From Streptomyces sp. NBC_00654 (GTDB taxonomy: Bacteria > Actinomycetota > Actinomycetes > Streptomycetales > Streptomycetaceae), in the NCBI RefSeq assembly GCF_026341775.1, contig NZ_JAPEOB010000001.1, positions 4,340,001 to 4,404,000 on the forward strand: a stretch of DNA of 64,000 nucleotides, given 5' to 3'. Below are positions 1 to 8,874 of the stretch, one piece after another. Each line of letters starts with the position of its first letter. Position 1 is the stretch's first letter. Below the pieces are notes generated by a model. The model made no database searches. It was not told the DNA's origin and saw nothing but the letters and a program-made list of their open reading frames with translations. Position numbers and translations under genes: made by a program.

Positions 1-1
1 C

Positions 2-1033
2 CCGGCCGACTACGCCGTCATCGAGGCGGCGGGCGGCCGCTACGCCCTCACCATGACCTGCGCCGCCAACGCGCTCGGCCGGGTGCCCGAGGGCGACTTC
101 GCCCGCTGCGACCCGGCCGTGGCCCGTGCCGCGATCGCCCCGCTCGCCGCACACCTCGGCGTCGACGTACCGACGGCCGCGTCCAGGATCCTGGACGCCG
201 GCACCGCACAGGTGAAGACCGTCGTCGATGCCATGGTCAAGGACTACCGGCTCGACACGGACGCCGCCGTGCTCGTCGGCGGGGGAGGCGGCGCGGCCTC
301 CGTCACCCCGCACCTCGCCGCCACCAGCGGCATGGAGGGCCGGATCGCCCGCAACAGCGAGGTCATCAGCCCGATCGGCGTCGCCCTGGCCCTCGTCCGC
401 GAACAGATCGAGCGGATCATCCCCGGCGCGGGAGAGGAACAGATACTGGCCGTCCGCGCCGAGGCGGAGGCCGCCGTCGTCGCCCAGGGCGCCTCGCCCG
501 ACGGCGTCGAGGTCGAAGTGACCGTCGACCCGCAGACCAGCACGGTACGGGCCGTGGCCACCGGCGCCACCGAACTGCGCACCCAGGACCGGGCCCACCG
601 CACCGGCGAGGACGAACGCCTGCGCACCGCCGCCGCCAGCCTCGGAACCGCACCGGCACATGTCGAGGTACTGGCGGGCACCTCGGCGCACACCGTGTAC
701 GGGACCGAGATACGCCGACGCCTCCGCGCCGTCCGCCGCCCGGTCCGGGTCATCGACAGCGACGGCGTGATCCGACTCCACGCGGCGGACGCCCAGGTGG
801 AGACGACCACGGTGGGCCGTGCGCCCGAAGTGCTCGCCGCACTCGTACGGGACACCACCTCGTACGGGGACGGCGGCGTCCGCGCCCCCGCCGTACGGCT
901 GCTCATCGGCTCCCGGATCGCCGACCTCTCCGGCGTACTCGACCCCGAGCCGCTGCTCGCCCTCGCCCGCAGCGAACTCAAGGCGCGAGCCGCCGACGAG
1001 CCGGTCGTGGCAGTACTGGAGGTACGGACATGA
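2..1033 (+). CDS. Hydantoinase/oxoprolinase family protein, C-terminal part (5' end outside window)
   Basis: The reading frame is already open at base 2, so the start lies upstream of the window. The visible 343 residues contain a glycine-rich VGGGGGAASVTPHL segment and a following SPIGVALALVRE segment, which resemble the C-terminal half of the HyuA/oxoprolinase ATP-binding fold. Members of this family open cyclic amides or act as reactivation-type ATPases, so the substrate cannot be named. The stop overlaps the next start (ATGA at 1030-1033), which shows translational coupling with a small partner and then a permease. The whole operon probably takes up and processes one small organic compound; that role is inferred. 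Confidence 0.7.
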   Translation, partial: PADYAVIEAAGGRYALTMTCAANALGRVPEGDFARCDPAVARAAIAPLAAHLGVDVPTAASRILDAGTAQVKTVVDAMVKDYRLDTDAAVLVGGGGGAASVTPHLAATSGMEGRIARNSEVISPIGVALALVREQIERIIPGAGEEQILAVRAEAEAAVVAQGASPDGVEVEVTVDPQTSTVRAVATGATELRTQDRAHRTGEDERLRTAAASLGTAPAHVEVLAGTSAHTVYGTEIRRRLRAVRRPVRVIDSDGVIRLHAADAQVETTTVGRAPEVLAALVRDTTSYGDGGVRAPAVRLLIGSRIADLSGVLDPEPLLALARSELKARAADEPVVAVLEVRT

Positions 1034-1632
1034 ACAACGCGACGGGCAAGGGGCGAAGGACGTCTCCGCACACCGCCGACGACCTCGAACTCGCGGTCGA
1101 TCTGCTCGCCGGCACCCCCACCCACGAAGGCCGCGACCGGGCCCTGCTGCGCCAATGGGCCCGGACGGCCGAGGAGTTCGGGACGCGGCTGCCCGCCGTA
1201 CGGCACCGGGCACGCGTCGTGGAGTCCGACGGCGGGCTGGACCTCGGTCTGCTCGCCCGCTACACCACCCGGCCCGAACCCACGATCGAGGTCTTCACCG
1301 ACTCCTTCGCCCGCGCGGAGGAGATCGTCGAGGCGCGCGGCTGGCGTCACTGGTTCCCCGCCGGTTCCCTCCGCGCCGCCGCCCTCGCCCACGAGGCCGT
1401 CCACGAACAGCTCCACCACGGCCCGGCACGGGCCGCCCTCAAACAGGCGCTCGGCCACACCGTCCTCCGGCTGGGCCGCCACCGGCTGCTCGGCCATGTC
1501 GTGGGCGCCGAGGAGATCGCCGCCCACGCCCACGCCCGGACCGTCTGCGGACTCGGCCGCAGCCCCCTCCTGATCACCGCCGCGCTCGCCGGAGCCGGTA
1601 CCGCTCCCGCCCCGCACGGAAGAGAGAACTGA
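1030..1632 (+). CDS. Conserved hypothetical protein coupled to the hydantoinase-like gene
   Basis: This encodes 200 residues starting at the ATG that overlaps the upstream stop by 4 bases, so it is co-translated with the oxoprolinase-like gene. I do not recognise a named domain. The C-terminal half is rich in alanine and histidine, with HEAVHEQLHHG and GHVVGAEEIAAHAHA segments that look helical and could bind metal. No signal peptide or clear membrane segment is visible. The downstream permease starts 5 bases after its stop. It is likely an accessory subunit or partner of the upstream ATPase-fold protein, but the sequence alone does not prove this. Confidence 0.65.
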   Translation: MNNATGKGRRTSPHTADDLELAVDLLAGTPTHEGRDRALLRQWARTAEEFGTRLPAVRHRARVVESDGGLDLGLLARYTTRPEPTIEVFTDSFARAEEIVEARGWRHWFPAGSLRAAALAHEAVHEQLHHGPARAALKQALGHTVLRLGRHRLLGHVVGAEEIAAHAHARTVCGLGRSPLLITAALAGAGTAPAPHGREN

Positions 1633-1637
1633 CCGTC

Positions 1638-2918
1638 ATGGGTCTCGTCATCCTGCTCATCATGGCGGCCGGAGTCGCCGCGATGCTCACCCGCAGACTC
1701 CCCACCGCCTTCGCCCTGGTGCTGCTCGCCGTCGCCATCGCCCTCGTCTCCGGCGCCCCGCTCACCGGCAAGGAGAGCGTGCTGCAGACCGTCCTCCAGG
1801 ACGGCGCTCCCGCCCTCGCCGCCACCATGATCGCCGTACTGCTCGGCTCCTGGCTCGGCAAGCTCCTCGACGAGACCGGCATCGCCGGAACCCTCGTCCG
1901 GAAGATCATCGAATTCGGCGGCGACCGCCCCACCGTGGTCGCACTCGGAGTGCTGGCGGTCTCCGCCCTCGTCGGCACGGTCACCGGCTCCGCACCCGCC
2001 GCGATGCTCGCCGGAATCATCGGCATCCCCGCCATGGTCGCGGTCGGCATCCCCAGGACCACCGCGGCCGGCACCATCCTCATGGGCATCGCCGTCGGCA
2101 TCCCCTTCGAACTCCCCGTGTGGCAGTTCTTCTCCACCGCCCTGGAACTGCCGATCCCGACCGTCCGCGGTTTCATGATCAAGCTGTTCCCCTTCGCGCT
2201 CGTCGCCGCGGTCCTCTTCGTCCTCGTGGAGTCCCGCCGCCGCGGCGTCGAACACGCCTGGGCCTTCAGGCCCGCGACGGCCAGGCCCGCCTCACGGCGC
2301 GCGAAGCTCGGCGACGCCCCCTGGTACGCCCTGCTCACCCCGGTCGTCCCGCTGGTCCTGGCCCTCGGCCTCGACGTGCCGATCATCCCCTCGCTCCTGG
2401 CGGGCGTGCTCTACGCGCTGGTCACCACCACCCGCCCCGGCGGAATGAACAAACGGCTGCTGCGCACGCTCTACGGGGCCTTCGAGGTCGCCGCCCCGCC
2501 GATCGCCCTCTTCATCGCCATCGGCATCCTGCTCGCCGCGGTGAAGCTGCCGGGCGCCGTCGAGGCACTCGAACCCCTGGTCAAGGCGGTCAGCCCGCAG
2601 AACGCCGTGCTGTTCGTCCTGGTGTTCACCCTGCTCGTCCCGCTCTGCCTCTACCGGGGCCCGCTCAACGTCTTCGGTCTCGGCGCGGGCATCGCGGGCG
2701 TCCTCATCGCTGCCGGGATCTACCCCGCCACCGCCGTCCTCGGCCTCGCCACCTCGTACAACCAGGTCTTCGGCGTCGCCGACCCCACCAGCACCCAGAC
2801 CGTGTGGAGCGCCCAGTACGCGGGGGTCACCCCGCAACAGGTCATGCTGCGCACCCTCCCGTACGTCTGGGCCGTCGCCCTCGGCGGCTTCTGCGTCACC
2901 GCCGCCACGTACCTCTGA
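1638..2918 (+). CDS. Multi-pass permease, GntP/dicarboxylate-transporter-like
   Basis: This is a 426-residue, very hydrophobic protein with repeated membrane segments and short polar loops. The early GAPALAATMIAVLLGSWLG and the mid-protein TGSAPAAMLAGIIGIPAMVAVG segments resemble the re-entrant loops of ion-coupled anion permeases (GntP, CitMHS or related superfamilies). The chosen ATG lies 5 bases after the upstream stop with GGAAGAGAG before it, so all three genes form one operon. It probably imports the substrate of the hydantoinase-like enzyme. The exact transporter family and substrate are uncertain. Confidence 0.65.
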   Translation: MGLVILLIMAAGVAAMLTRRLPTAFALVLLAVAIALVSGAPLTGKESVLQTVLQDGAPALAATMIAVLLGSWLGKLLDETGIAGTLVRKIIEFGGDRPTVVALGVLAVSALVGTVTGSAPAAMLAGIIGIPAMVAVGIPRTTAAGTILMGIAVGIPFELPVWQFFSTALELPIPTVRGFMIKLFPFALVAAVLFVLVESRRRGVEHAWAFRPATARPASRRAKLGDAPWYALLTPVVPLVLALGLDVPIIPSLLAGVLYALVTTTRPGGMNKRLLRTLYGAFEVAAPPIALFIAIGILLAAVKLPGAVEALEPLVKAVSPQNAVLFVLVFTLLVPLCLYRGPLNVFGLGAGIAGVLIAAGIYPATAVLGLATSYNQVFGVADPTSTQTVWSAQYAGVTPQQVMLRTLPYVWAVALGGFCVTAATYL

Positions 2919-3024
2919 GCACCTCCGGGACGCGGCAGCGCGCGGGCCGCGCCCCGGACCCGCGCACTCCGCGCCGATGGGGAGGAGACATGCGAAAGGA
3001 GCAACAGGCGCGTACGGATGGGGC

Positions 3025-3040
3025 ATTGGTCTACGCCAAG
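3025..3040 (+). promoter_or_regulatory. DasR-type (dre-like) operator candidate
   Basis: The sequence ATTGGTCTACGCCAAG matches the Streptomyces DasR operator core TGGTCTAGACCA except at two central bases. It lies 140 bases upstream of the sugar dehydrogenase start and 15 bases before a TATTCT (3055-3060) that could be a -10 box. DasR is the GlcNAc-responsive GntR regulator. Control of this gene by DasR is inferred from the motif only. Confidence 0.35.
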
Positions 3041-3179
3041 AGCATCCGTCCCTGTATTCTCATCAGTGGCCAACAGCACAGCATCCCCCCACCCAGGTTG
3101 CGTGCCGGCACGGGCAACACCCGCAGAACTCTGCCCCAAGCAGCCGGGTCCCCCCATTCGCCGCCTCCAGGAGGTCACG

Positions 3180-4316
3180 GTGAACGTTCGTACCAGAAGC
3201 ACGGCCATCATCGGCACCATCTGCCTCATCGCCTCCCTCGCCCTAGCCACGGCGTCCGCCGACGAGCCCGCCCCGGCGGATCGGGCGGCGAAGGTCGCGC
3301 TCACGAAAGTGGCCACGGCCCAGAGCCCGACCGCCGGTGCCGCCGGACCGGGCGACACGGTCTGGATCGCCGAACGCGCCGGCACCGTACGCGTCCTGGA
3401 CGGTCAGAACCTCGGCGAGCCGGTCCTCGACATCTCCGACGAGACCACCACCGACGGCGAACGCGGCCTGCTGGGCATCGCGTTCGACAAGGAGTTCGCG
3501 CACTTCTACATCTCGTTCACGGACCGTGAAGGCACCAGCACCGTGGACGAGTTCGGTGTGCGGGACGGCAAGCTCCAGCCGGAGACCCGGCGCACCGTCC
3601 TGACGCAGACACAGCCGTACTCCAACCACAACGGCGGCGACATCAGGTTCGGCCCCGACGGTTATCTCTACATCGCGTTCGGCGACGGCGGCGGGGGCGG
3701 CGACCCGGAGGGCAACGGGCAGAACCTCGGCACGCTGCTCGGCAAGCTGCTGCGGATCGACCCGGCCGGCGGCGAGCCGTACGCGATCCCGGAGGACAAC
3801 CCCTTCGTCGGCGTACCGAACGCGAAGGGCGAGATCTGGGCGTACGGGCTGCGCAACCCGTGGCGGTTCTCCTTCGACGCGGGCACGGGCGACCTGCTCA
3901 TCGGCGACGTGGGCCAGAGCGCCTGGGAGGAGATCGACTGGGCCCCGGCGGACAGCGAGGGCGGGGAGAACTACGGCTGGTCCGAGATGGAGGGCAACCA
4001 CGCCTTCCGGGGCGGCACCGAGCCCGCGAACCACGTCCCGCCGGTCCACGAGTACGACCGCAACGGGCTGGGCTGCTCGGTGACCGGTGGATACGTCTAC
4101 CGCGGGGACGCCATCTCGGCCCTTGAGGGACAGTACGTGTTCAGCGACTACTGCGACGGCACCATCCGCGCGCTGCGGATCGAGAACGGCGAGGTGACGG
4201 GCGAGAGCGACCTCGGAGTCAACGGCGGCGAGGTCATCTCGTTCGTGGAGGGCGGCGACGGCGCGCTGTACGTGCTCGCCATCGGCGGCAGCGTCTCCCG
4301 TATCGATCCGGCGTGA
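3180..4316 (+). CDS. Secreted PQQ-dependent sugar (glucose/sorbosone-type) dehydrogenase
   Basis: This 378-residue protein carries the beta-propeller signatures of the soluble glucose/sorbosone dehydrogenase family: HNGGDIRFGPDGYLYIAFGDGG near residue 140, then NLGTLLGKLLRIDP and GLRNPWRFSFD. The start is the GTG at 3180, preceded by a perfect AGGAGG at 3169-3174; an ATG further upstream in frame lacks such a site. Residues 1-28 form a signal peptide, with likely cleavage near ATASA-DEPA, so the enzyme acts outside the membrane. It stands alone, with a strong terminator hairpin downstream. PQQ is assumed as cofactor from the family. Confidence 0.8.
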   Translation: MNVRTRSTAIIGTICLIASLALATASADEPAPADRAAKVALTKVATAQSPTAGAAGPGDTVWIAERAGTVRVLDGQNLGEPVLDISDETTTDGERGLLGIAFDKEFAHFYISFTDREGTSTVDEFGVRDGKLQPETRRTVLTQTQPYSNHNGGDIRFGPDGYLYIAFGDGGGGGDPEGNGQNLGTLLGKLLRIDPAGGEPYAIPEDNPFVGVPNAKGEIWAYGLRNPWRFSFDAGTGDLLIGDVGQSAWEEIDWAPADSEGGENYGWSEMEGNHAFRGGTEPANHVPPVHEYDRNGLGCSVTGGYVYRGDAISALEGQYVFSDYCDGTIRALRIENGEVTGESDLGVNGGEVISFVEGGDGALYVLAIGGSVSRIDPA

Positions 4317-4347
4317 CCGTCATGGGATGAGGGCCGTACGGAGTATC

Positions 4348-4393
4348 AGGCCGGGCCCGGTGAGCCGATCCCTCGGCACACCGGGCCCGGCCT
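4348..4393 (+). terminator. Strong hairpin terminator after the sugar dehydrogenase
   Basis: A perfect 15-bp inverted repeat (4348-4362 and 4379-4393, arm AGGCCGGGCCCGGTG) flanks a 16-base loop, 32 bases after the stop. No T-run follows, which is normal for Streptomyces terminators. Confidence 0.7.
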
Positions 4394-4548
4394 GCTTCGC
4401 GGCTCGGTCCGCCGTGTCCTTCGGACAACTGCCGGGGCCGGTGAGCGAGGTCCCGGCGCGGCGGTCGAGGTGCGGGCAGGAGAGTGCGGCACCCAGCGAG
4501 GCCCCCCCCCGGCATCGCCGCCCCAGGGGCTGCCAGCAGGATGGCCTG

Positions 4549-5973
4549 ATGACGCATACCGAAGATGAGGCGACTGCCTACGCCTGGAACGCTCTCGGCG
4601 GGCGGGCCGAACTGGTCGGGGGAGTGTCGTACGCGGGGGCGAGCGGGGTCCTGCCCGCCCGGCTGCCGGTGCGGGAACTAGCACGGGCCACCGTGGGCGT
4701 GTGCTCGCTGGCAGCCGCGGAACTGCTCGCGCGGCGGAGCGCGGGAGCCGTTCCGGCGGTACGGGTGCACGAGGCCGCGGTGGCCACGTCGTTCGTCAGC
4801 GAGCGACACCTGCGCATCGACGGCCGGGCACCGGCATCGTTCGCACCGCTGTCCGGCTTCTGGCGTGCGGCGGACGGCTGGGTACGCACCCATGCCAACT
4901 ACCCGCACCACCGGTCCCGCCTGCTGAGCGCACTGGGCCTGCCCGACTCCGGCGATGACCGGACGATGACCGGGCTGCTGTCGGACGAACTGGCCGCGCG
5001 CCCGGCACGGTCCGTACAGGAGGCCGTCCACGCGGCGGGCGGCCTTGCCGTGGCGGTGGCCCGGACCCCGATCCGGGCCGGAATCCCGCTGGCCGAGACA
5101 CGGCTCCTCGGGGAGAGCGGTCCGCGGGCACTCCCGCCGGCCCCGCTGCCGGCCAGCGGTGTGCGGGTCCTCGATCTGACGCGGGTCATCGCCGGTCCGG
5201 TCGCGTCGCGCACACTCGCCCTGCTGGGAGCGGACGTACTGCGTGTGGACCCGCCTCAGCTCATGGAGGACGGGGACGCCCACGCCGACACCGGATTCGG
5301 GAAGCGGTCGACACTGCTGAACCTCTCCGGCCCCGAGGACCGGCGGGTCTTCGAGGAGCTTCTCGGCTCCGCAGATGTCGTCCTCACCGGGTACCGGCCC
5401 GGCGCACTGGACCGGTACGGGCTGGCCCCGGACGCACTCCTCGCCGGGCGCCCCCACCTGATCGTCGCCCAGCTGTGTGCCTGGGGGTGGTCGGGACCCT
5501 GGGCGTCGCGGCGTGGTTTCGACAGCCTGGTCCAGGCGGCGAGCGGTATCGCCTCGGTCGAGGCGTCGGCCGACGGCTCCCCGGGAGCGCTGCCCGCACA
5601 GGCGCTGGACCATGGCACCGGGTACCTTCTCGCGGCCGCGGTGCTGCGTGCCCTGACCGACCGGCAGACGTCCGGCGGTGGGAGGCATCTGCGGCTGTCC
5701 CTCGCCGGTACCGCGTCCTGGCTGCTGCACGGCATCGTTCCGGCACCGCTCGACGGCGAAGCCCACGCCCCGCGGCCCTGGCTGTCCAGGACCGCATCGC
5801 CCTACGGCATGCTCGACCACGCGCTGCCGCCCGTGCACTACGACGGGGCACCTCGCAACTGGAGCCGTCCGCCCACCGAGTGGGGCAGCGATCTGCCTGC
5901 CTGGGTACGCGTCAGAGCCGGTGCTCGTCCCGCAGACCGGGGGCGCCGGCCCGGCCGGACGACGGAGTCCTGA
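4549..5973 (+). CDS. CaiB/BaiF family (class III) CoA-transferase
   Basis: This is a 474-residue protein. The family signature GVRVLDLTRVIAGPVASRTL, followed by LLGADVLRVD, lies at about residue 205 instead of near the N-terminus. The first 200 residues look like a degenerate copy of the same fold (a SGFWRAADGWVRTHANYPHH segment is also CaiB-like), so the protein is probably a fused tandem of two half-domains. Class III enzymes move CoA between carboxylic acids; the substrate is unknown. The ATG at 4549 follows GCCAGCAGG; the upstream in-frame extension is low in coding character. It is monocistronic and convergent with the next gene. Confidence 0.75.
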   Translation: MTHTEDEATAYAWNALGGRAELVGGVSYAGASGVLPARLPVRELARATVGVCSLAAAELLARRSAGAVPAVRVHEAAVATSFVSERHLRIDGRAPASFAPLSGFWRAADGWVRTHANYPHHRSRLLSALGLPDSGDDRTMTGLLSDELAARPARSVQEAVHAAGGLAVAVARTPIRAGIPLAETRLLGESGPRALPPAPLPASGVRVLDLTRVIAGPVASRTLALLGADVLRVDPPQLMEDGDAHADTGFGKRSTLLNLSGPEDRRVFEELLGSADVVLTGYRPGALDRYGLAPDALLAGRPHLIVAQLCAWGWSGPWASRRGFDSLVQAASGIASVEASADGSPGALPAQALDHGTGYLLAAAVLRALTDRQTSGGGRHLRLSLAGTASWLLHGIVPAPLDGEAHAPRPWLSRTASPYGMLDHALPPVHYDGAPRNWSRPPTEWGSDLPAWVRVRAGARPADRGRRPGRTTES

Positions 5974-6026
5974 TCGCCGGCCGGCCGCGGTAGGAGGCAC
6001 CCGGTGCCCCTACCGGTCGGCCCTGT

Positions 6027-6533
6027 TCAGGCGGGCAGGGGGAACCGGGCCCATACGGCCTTGCCGGACTCGCCGGCGGGTTTCCAGCCCCAGTCCTCAC
6101 TGAGCGCGTTGACGATGGGGAGTCCGCGGTGGTGTTCGGCCAGGGGTGCCGGCCGGGTGAGACATGGGCGCCGGCCGCTGGGGTCGTAGACGACGCAGAG
6201 CAGGCTGTGGGGGCGCCGGGTGAGGGCGAGCCAGACGACGTGGGCGTCCGTCGCGTACGGGGGAGTGCGGCGGCCGTGGCGCACCGCGTTGGCGACGAGT
6301 TCGGAGGCGACCTGCACGGCATCCTCGCGCACGGCTTCCAGGCCCCATCTGCGCAGGACGTCGGAGGCGAACCTTCGCGCCTCGTGGAGGCAGGAGGTCG
6401 TTTCCCCGATCCGGTACGCGGCGAACGGGGGCGCGCCGAGGCTGAGATGGGCGGTCAGGTCCTGGGGGCCGGGGGTCCGGCCGCGGGGGGCGCGGACCGG
6501 GGCGGTGTGCTGCAGGTGGTGGGTCTCCGGCAT
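6027..6533 (-). CDS. Anti-sigma-factor-type ATP-binding protein (HATPase_c, RsbW-like)
   Basis: This 168-residue protein shows the GHKL ATPase fold used by Streptomyces RsbW/AbaA-type proteins: QVASELVANAVRHG (N-box) at about residue 76, then VYDPSGRRPCL and HRGLPIVNALSEDWGW (G-box region). Family members are soluble kinases or binders that control sigma factors or anti-sigma antagonists. It is divergent from the DUF397 gene and 0.5 kb from an XRE/DUF5753 gene. These three families recur together in Streptomyces developmental clusters of the abaA/whiJ kind, so it probably belongs to that regulatory set. Its target is unknown. Confidence 0.85.
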   Translation of the reverse strand: MPETHHLQHTAPVRAPRGRTPGPQDLTAHLSLGAPPFAAYRIGETTSCLHEARRFASDVLRRWGLEAVREDAVQVASELVANAVRHGRRTPPYATDAHVVWLALTRRPHSLLCVVYDPSGRRPCLTRPAPLAEHHRGLPIVNALSEDWGWKPAGESGKAVWARFPLPA

Positions 6534-6624
6534 GTGTGTCTCCCCCCGTCGTGAGCGTGTGCGGCACGCTCACCGCATTTTGTCCCGCTACCTGGCGCCG
6601 TGATGCTCGTTTTGAAAGTGCGGC

Positions 6625-6634
6625 TGAAATTTCA
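6625..6634. promoter_or_regulatory. Palindrome TGAAATTTCA, copy 1
   Basis: This perfect 10-bp AT-rich palindrome lies in the divergent region between the ATPase gene (start 6533) and the DUF397 gene (start 6719). An identical copy lies at 8875-8884 upstream of the methyltransferase gene. Eight A/T bases in a row of ten are rare in this DNA, so a shared operator is likely. Confidence 0.5.
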
Positions 6635-6718
6635 GGACGCCCCTGATCGCACATTCTTTCCCTTTCGGGGGTGGGGAGAAGGTGTGGCGGGGTGGATACA
6701 GGAACAGGAGTGAGCGTG

Positions 6719-6949
6719 ATGACGCAGGTCAACGGCGTGAGTGCCGAGGCGATCCCGGGTGCGGTATGGCACAAGAGCATCCGGAGCAATGCCGGGGGGA
6801 ACTGTGTGGAAGTAGCCCGTCTGGAGGGGGGAGAAATCGCGATGAGGAACTCCCGTTTCCCGGCGGGGCCCGCCCTGGTCTACACGCCGGCGGAGATGCA
6901 GGCGTTCCTTCTCGGCGTGAAGGACGGTGATTTCGACTTCGCCCTGTAA
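6719..6949 (+). CDS. DUF397 domain protein
   Basis: This small 76-residue protein consists of a single DUF397 domain: W17-HKS, then GGNCVEVA at residues 26-33, a MRNSRFPAGPALVYTPAEM segment and a C-terminal GVKDGDFDFAL. The ATG at 6719 is chosen because AGGAG lies 8 bases upstream; a GTG at 6710 is in frame but overlaps that site. DUF397 proteins are partners of XRE/DUF5753 regulators in actinomycetes, acting in toxin-antitoxin-like or developmental control (Scr1/WhiJ-type pairs). The matching XRE gene starts 91 bases downstream, which fits an operon. Confidence 0.9.
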   Translation: MTQVNGVSAEAIPGAVWHKSIRSNAGGNCVEVARLEGGEIAMRNSRFPAGPALVYTPAEMQAFLLGVKDGDFDFAL

Positions 6950-7040
6950 GGGCTGCCAGATTTATGGCCAATGGGTGATTCCCGGGACCGGCGCTGCCAT
7001 ACTGACTCCCCAGTGACCGGCTCCCAGGGGAGGTATCGCC

Positions 7041-7973
7041 ATGACCGGCAAGCACGTGGAGACCCTCTCCATACGCGGGTTCGCACCCCGCCCCCACCTG
7101 GGCGCGGCGGCCCACCGCAGGGCTCTGGGCGAACATCTCCGCCAGTGCCGCATCGGCGCGAACCTCACCGGCAAGTACGCGGCCCGGAGGATCGGCACAT
7201 CGGCACCGACGGTGAGCCGGCTGGAGAAGGGCGAGCGCACGGAACACGCGGGCCGTCATGCCACGGCCCTGCTCGGGCTGTGCGGGATCACCGATCGACG
7301 GGAGCTCTCCCACGCGCTGTCCATCGCGGCGCAGGGAGAGCGCCCTGATGTCTGGGAGCCGTTCGGCGGCTCAGTGGCCCGCTGGGTGCAGCCGCTGCTC
7401 GCCCTGGAGCCGGCGGCGCAGCGCATCATGTCCTACGAGCCGCAGTTGGTTCCCGGCTGGCTGCAGACACCCGAGTACGCCCAGCTGGTGATGCGTGCGG
7501 GCTTTCCCGACGCGTCGCAGAAGGAGATCGAGGACCGGGCCGCGGCCCGGGTCAGCCGGCTGAAGATGTTCCTGCGCGCCCAGGACCCGCCCGCACTCGT
7601 CGCGGTCATGGACGAGGACGTGCTGCGGCGCCCGGCCGGCAGCCCCGGAGTGATGTACCGGCAGATCGAGCACCTGATCGCCCTTCTCAAGGGCGACCTG
7701 CGGCACCGCATCAGCCTGCACATCGCCCCGCTGTCGATGGGGATGACCGGAGCTGTGGGACATCCGATCGTGCACCTGCGGTTCGCGGACGCGCTCCTGT
7801 CCGACTTCGTCTATCTGGAGCAGAGCGAGAGTGCCCGGTGCGTCGAGGGCGAGGGCGAGGCCGAGCGCTACCAGTCGAGGATCTTCAGCCTCTCCTGCAT
7901 GTCCCACCCGGCCGATCAGACCCTCACCCAGCTGGAGGACCGGCTCGACGAGCTGGCCGTCACCCTGTCCTGA
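7041..7973 (+). CDS. XRE-family regulator with DUF5753 (Scr1/WhiJ-like)
   Basis: This 310-residue protein has an N-terminal Cro/C1-type helix-turn-helix at about residues 30-85 (LGEHLRQCRIGANLTGKYAA, TSAPTVSRLEKGER). A DUF5753 domain follows from about residue 115, with SYEPQLVPGWLQTPEYAQLV and DEDVLRRPAG motifs. It follows the DUF397 gene on the same strand. Such regulators usually act with their DUF397 partner, binding promoters nearby. The shared palindrome TGAAATTTCA in two neighbouring promoter regions is a candidate target; that link is inferred. Confidence 0.9.
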   Translation: MTGKHVETLSIRGFAPRPHLGAAAHRRALGEHLRQCRIGANLTGKYAARRIGTSAPTVSRLEKGERTEHAGRHATALLGLCGITDRRELSHALSIAAQGERPDVWEPFGGSVARWVQPLLALEPAAQRIMSYEPQLVPGWLQTPEYAQLVMRAGFPDASQKEIEDRAAARVSRLKMFLRAQDPPALVAVMDEDVLRRPAGSPGVMYRQIEHLIALLKGDLRHRISLHIAPLSMGMTGAVGHPIVHLRFADALLSDFVYLEQSESARCVEGEGEAERYQSRIFSLSCMSHPADQTLTQLEDRLDELAVTLS

Positions 7974-7991
7974 ACACCGCGCGCCGGGCCG

Positions 7992-8813
7992 TCAGCGGAC
8001 GATCCCGGCGCCGCCGAACTCCTCCCACTCGAAACTGCTCTGCGCGGGGGCGTCCGCGGTCTCCGGGGGCCGCCACCGGGACACCTCGACGAGCCCGGGT
8101 TCCAGGATGCCGAGGTCGTTCTCCCGGAAGTAGGCATCGACGTCGGCACGCGTCCTCACACGGCCCCAGTGCCCGTGAGTCTCGCGGTCCATGAAGTCGG
8201 AGACGCCGTCACGGACCTCCGCGCTCTCGCTGACCAGCTGGCAGATGACCATGATGCTGCCGCTCGCCAGCCGGCTCTTCACCCTGCGGATGAGCTCCAG
8301 CGGGCGGTCCGCGTCGGGGATGCAGTGCAGAACCGAGACGAAGAGCGCGGCGACGGGCTCACGGAAGTCGATCAGGCGCGCGACCTGTTCGCTCTCGAAG
8401 ATCGCCTCGGTGTCCCGCATGTCCGCCTGCAGCACCGCGGTCCGCTCATTGGTCTCCAGGAGCGCGCCGCCGACGGTGCGGACGATCGGATCGGTATCGA
8501 CATACACCACCCGCGAGGCGGGCCTGACACGCTGTGCGATCTGGTGCACATTGTCCTGGGTGGGAAGACCGGACCCGTGATCGATGAACTGACGGATGCC
8601 GTAGTCCTGGGCGAGGGAATGCACCACGCGCCGCAGGAACGCCCTGTTGTTCAGTGCGAGCAGTTTCATGCTCGGCACCTGGCGTAAGAGATCATCGCAC
8701 GCGGCACGGTCCGCGGCGAAGTTGTCCTTGCCGTCCAGCAGATGGTCGTACATCCGAGCGACGCTCGGTGTCCGCACATCCACCCCGTACGGAAGCCGGT
8801 CATCAGCCTGCAT
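7992..8813 (-). CDS. SAM-dependent methyltransferase, DUF574/Methyltransf_19 type
   Basis: The 273-residue protein begins in the way typical of this actinomycete family: VDVRTPSVARMYDHLLDGKDNF at residues 10-31. It has an SAM-binding loop FIDHGSGLPTQDNVH and the later VVYVDTDPIV. The ATG at 8813 is chosen because the upstream frame (to 9113) is arginine- and proline-rich and not homologous. Members occur in many copies in Streptomyces, often beside XRE/DUF397 genes; substrates are unknown. Here it is convergent with the XRE regulator and has a TGAAATTTCA palindrome 62 bases before its start. Confidence 0.85.
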   Translation of the reverse strand: MQADDRLPYGVDVRTPSVARMYDHLLDGKDNFAADRAACDDLLRQVPSMKLLALNNRAFLRRVVHSLAQDYGIRQFIDHGSGLPTQDNVHQIAQRVRPASRVVYVDTDPIVRTVGGALLETNERTAVLQADMRDTEAIFESEQVARLIDFREPVAALFVSVLHCIPDADRPLELIRRVKSRLASGSIMVICQLVSESAEVRDGVSDFMDRETHGHWGRVRTRADVDAYFRENDLGILEPGLVEVSRWRPPETADAPAQSSFEWEEFGGAGIVR

Positions 8814-8874
8814 CGCATCCCCCGGATGACTGTGCGGCGCGCCCCGGTCGGCGCGCCCGGAGGGGAAAGCGTAG

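Noticed and set aside
244..1617. Long minus-strand frame opposite the first two genes
   Set aside because: It has the low-complexity Arg/Ser/Ala composition of an antisense shadow in high-GC DNA and no family similarity.
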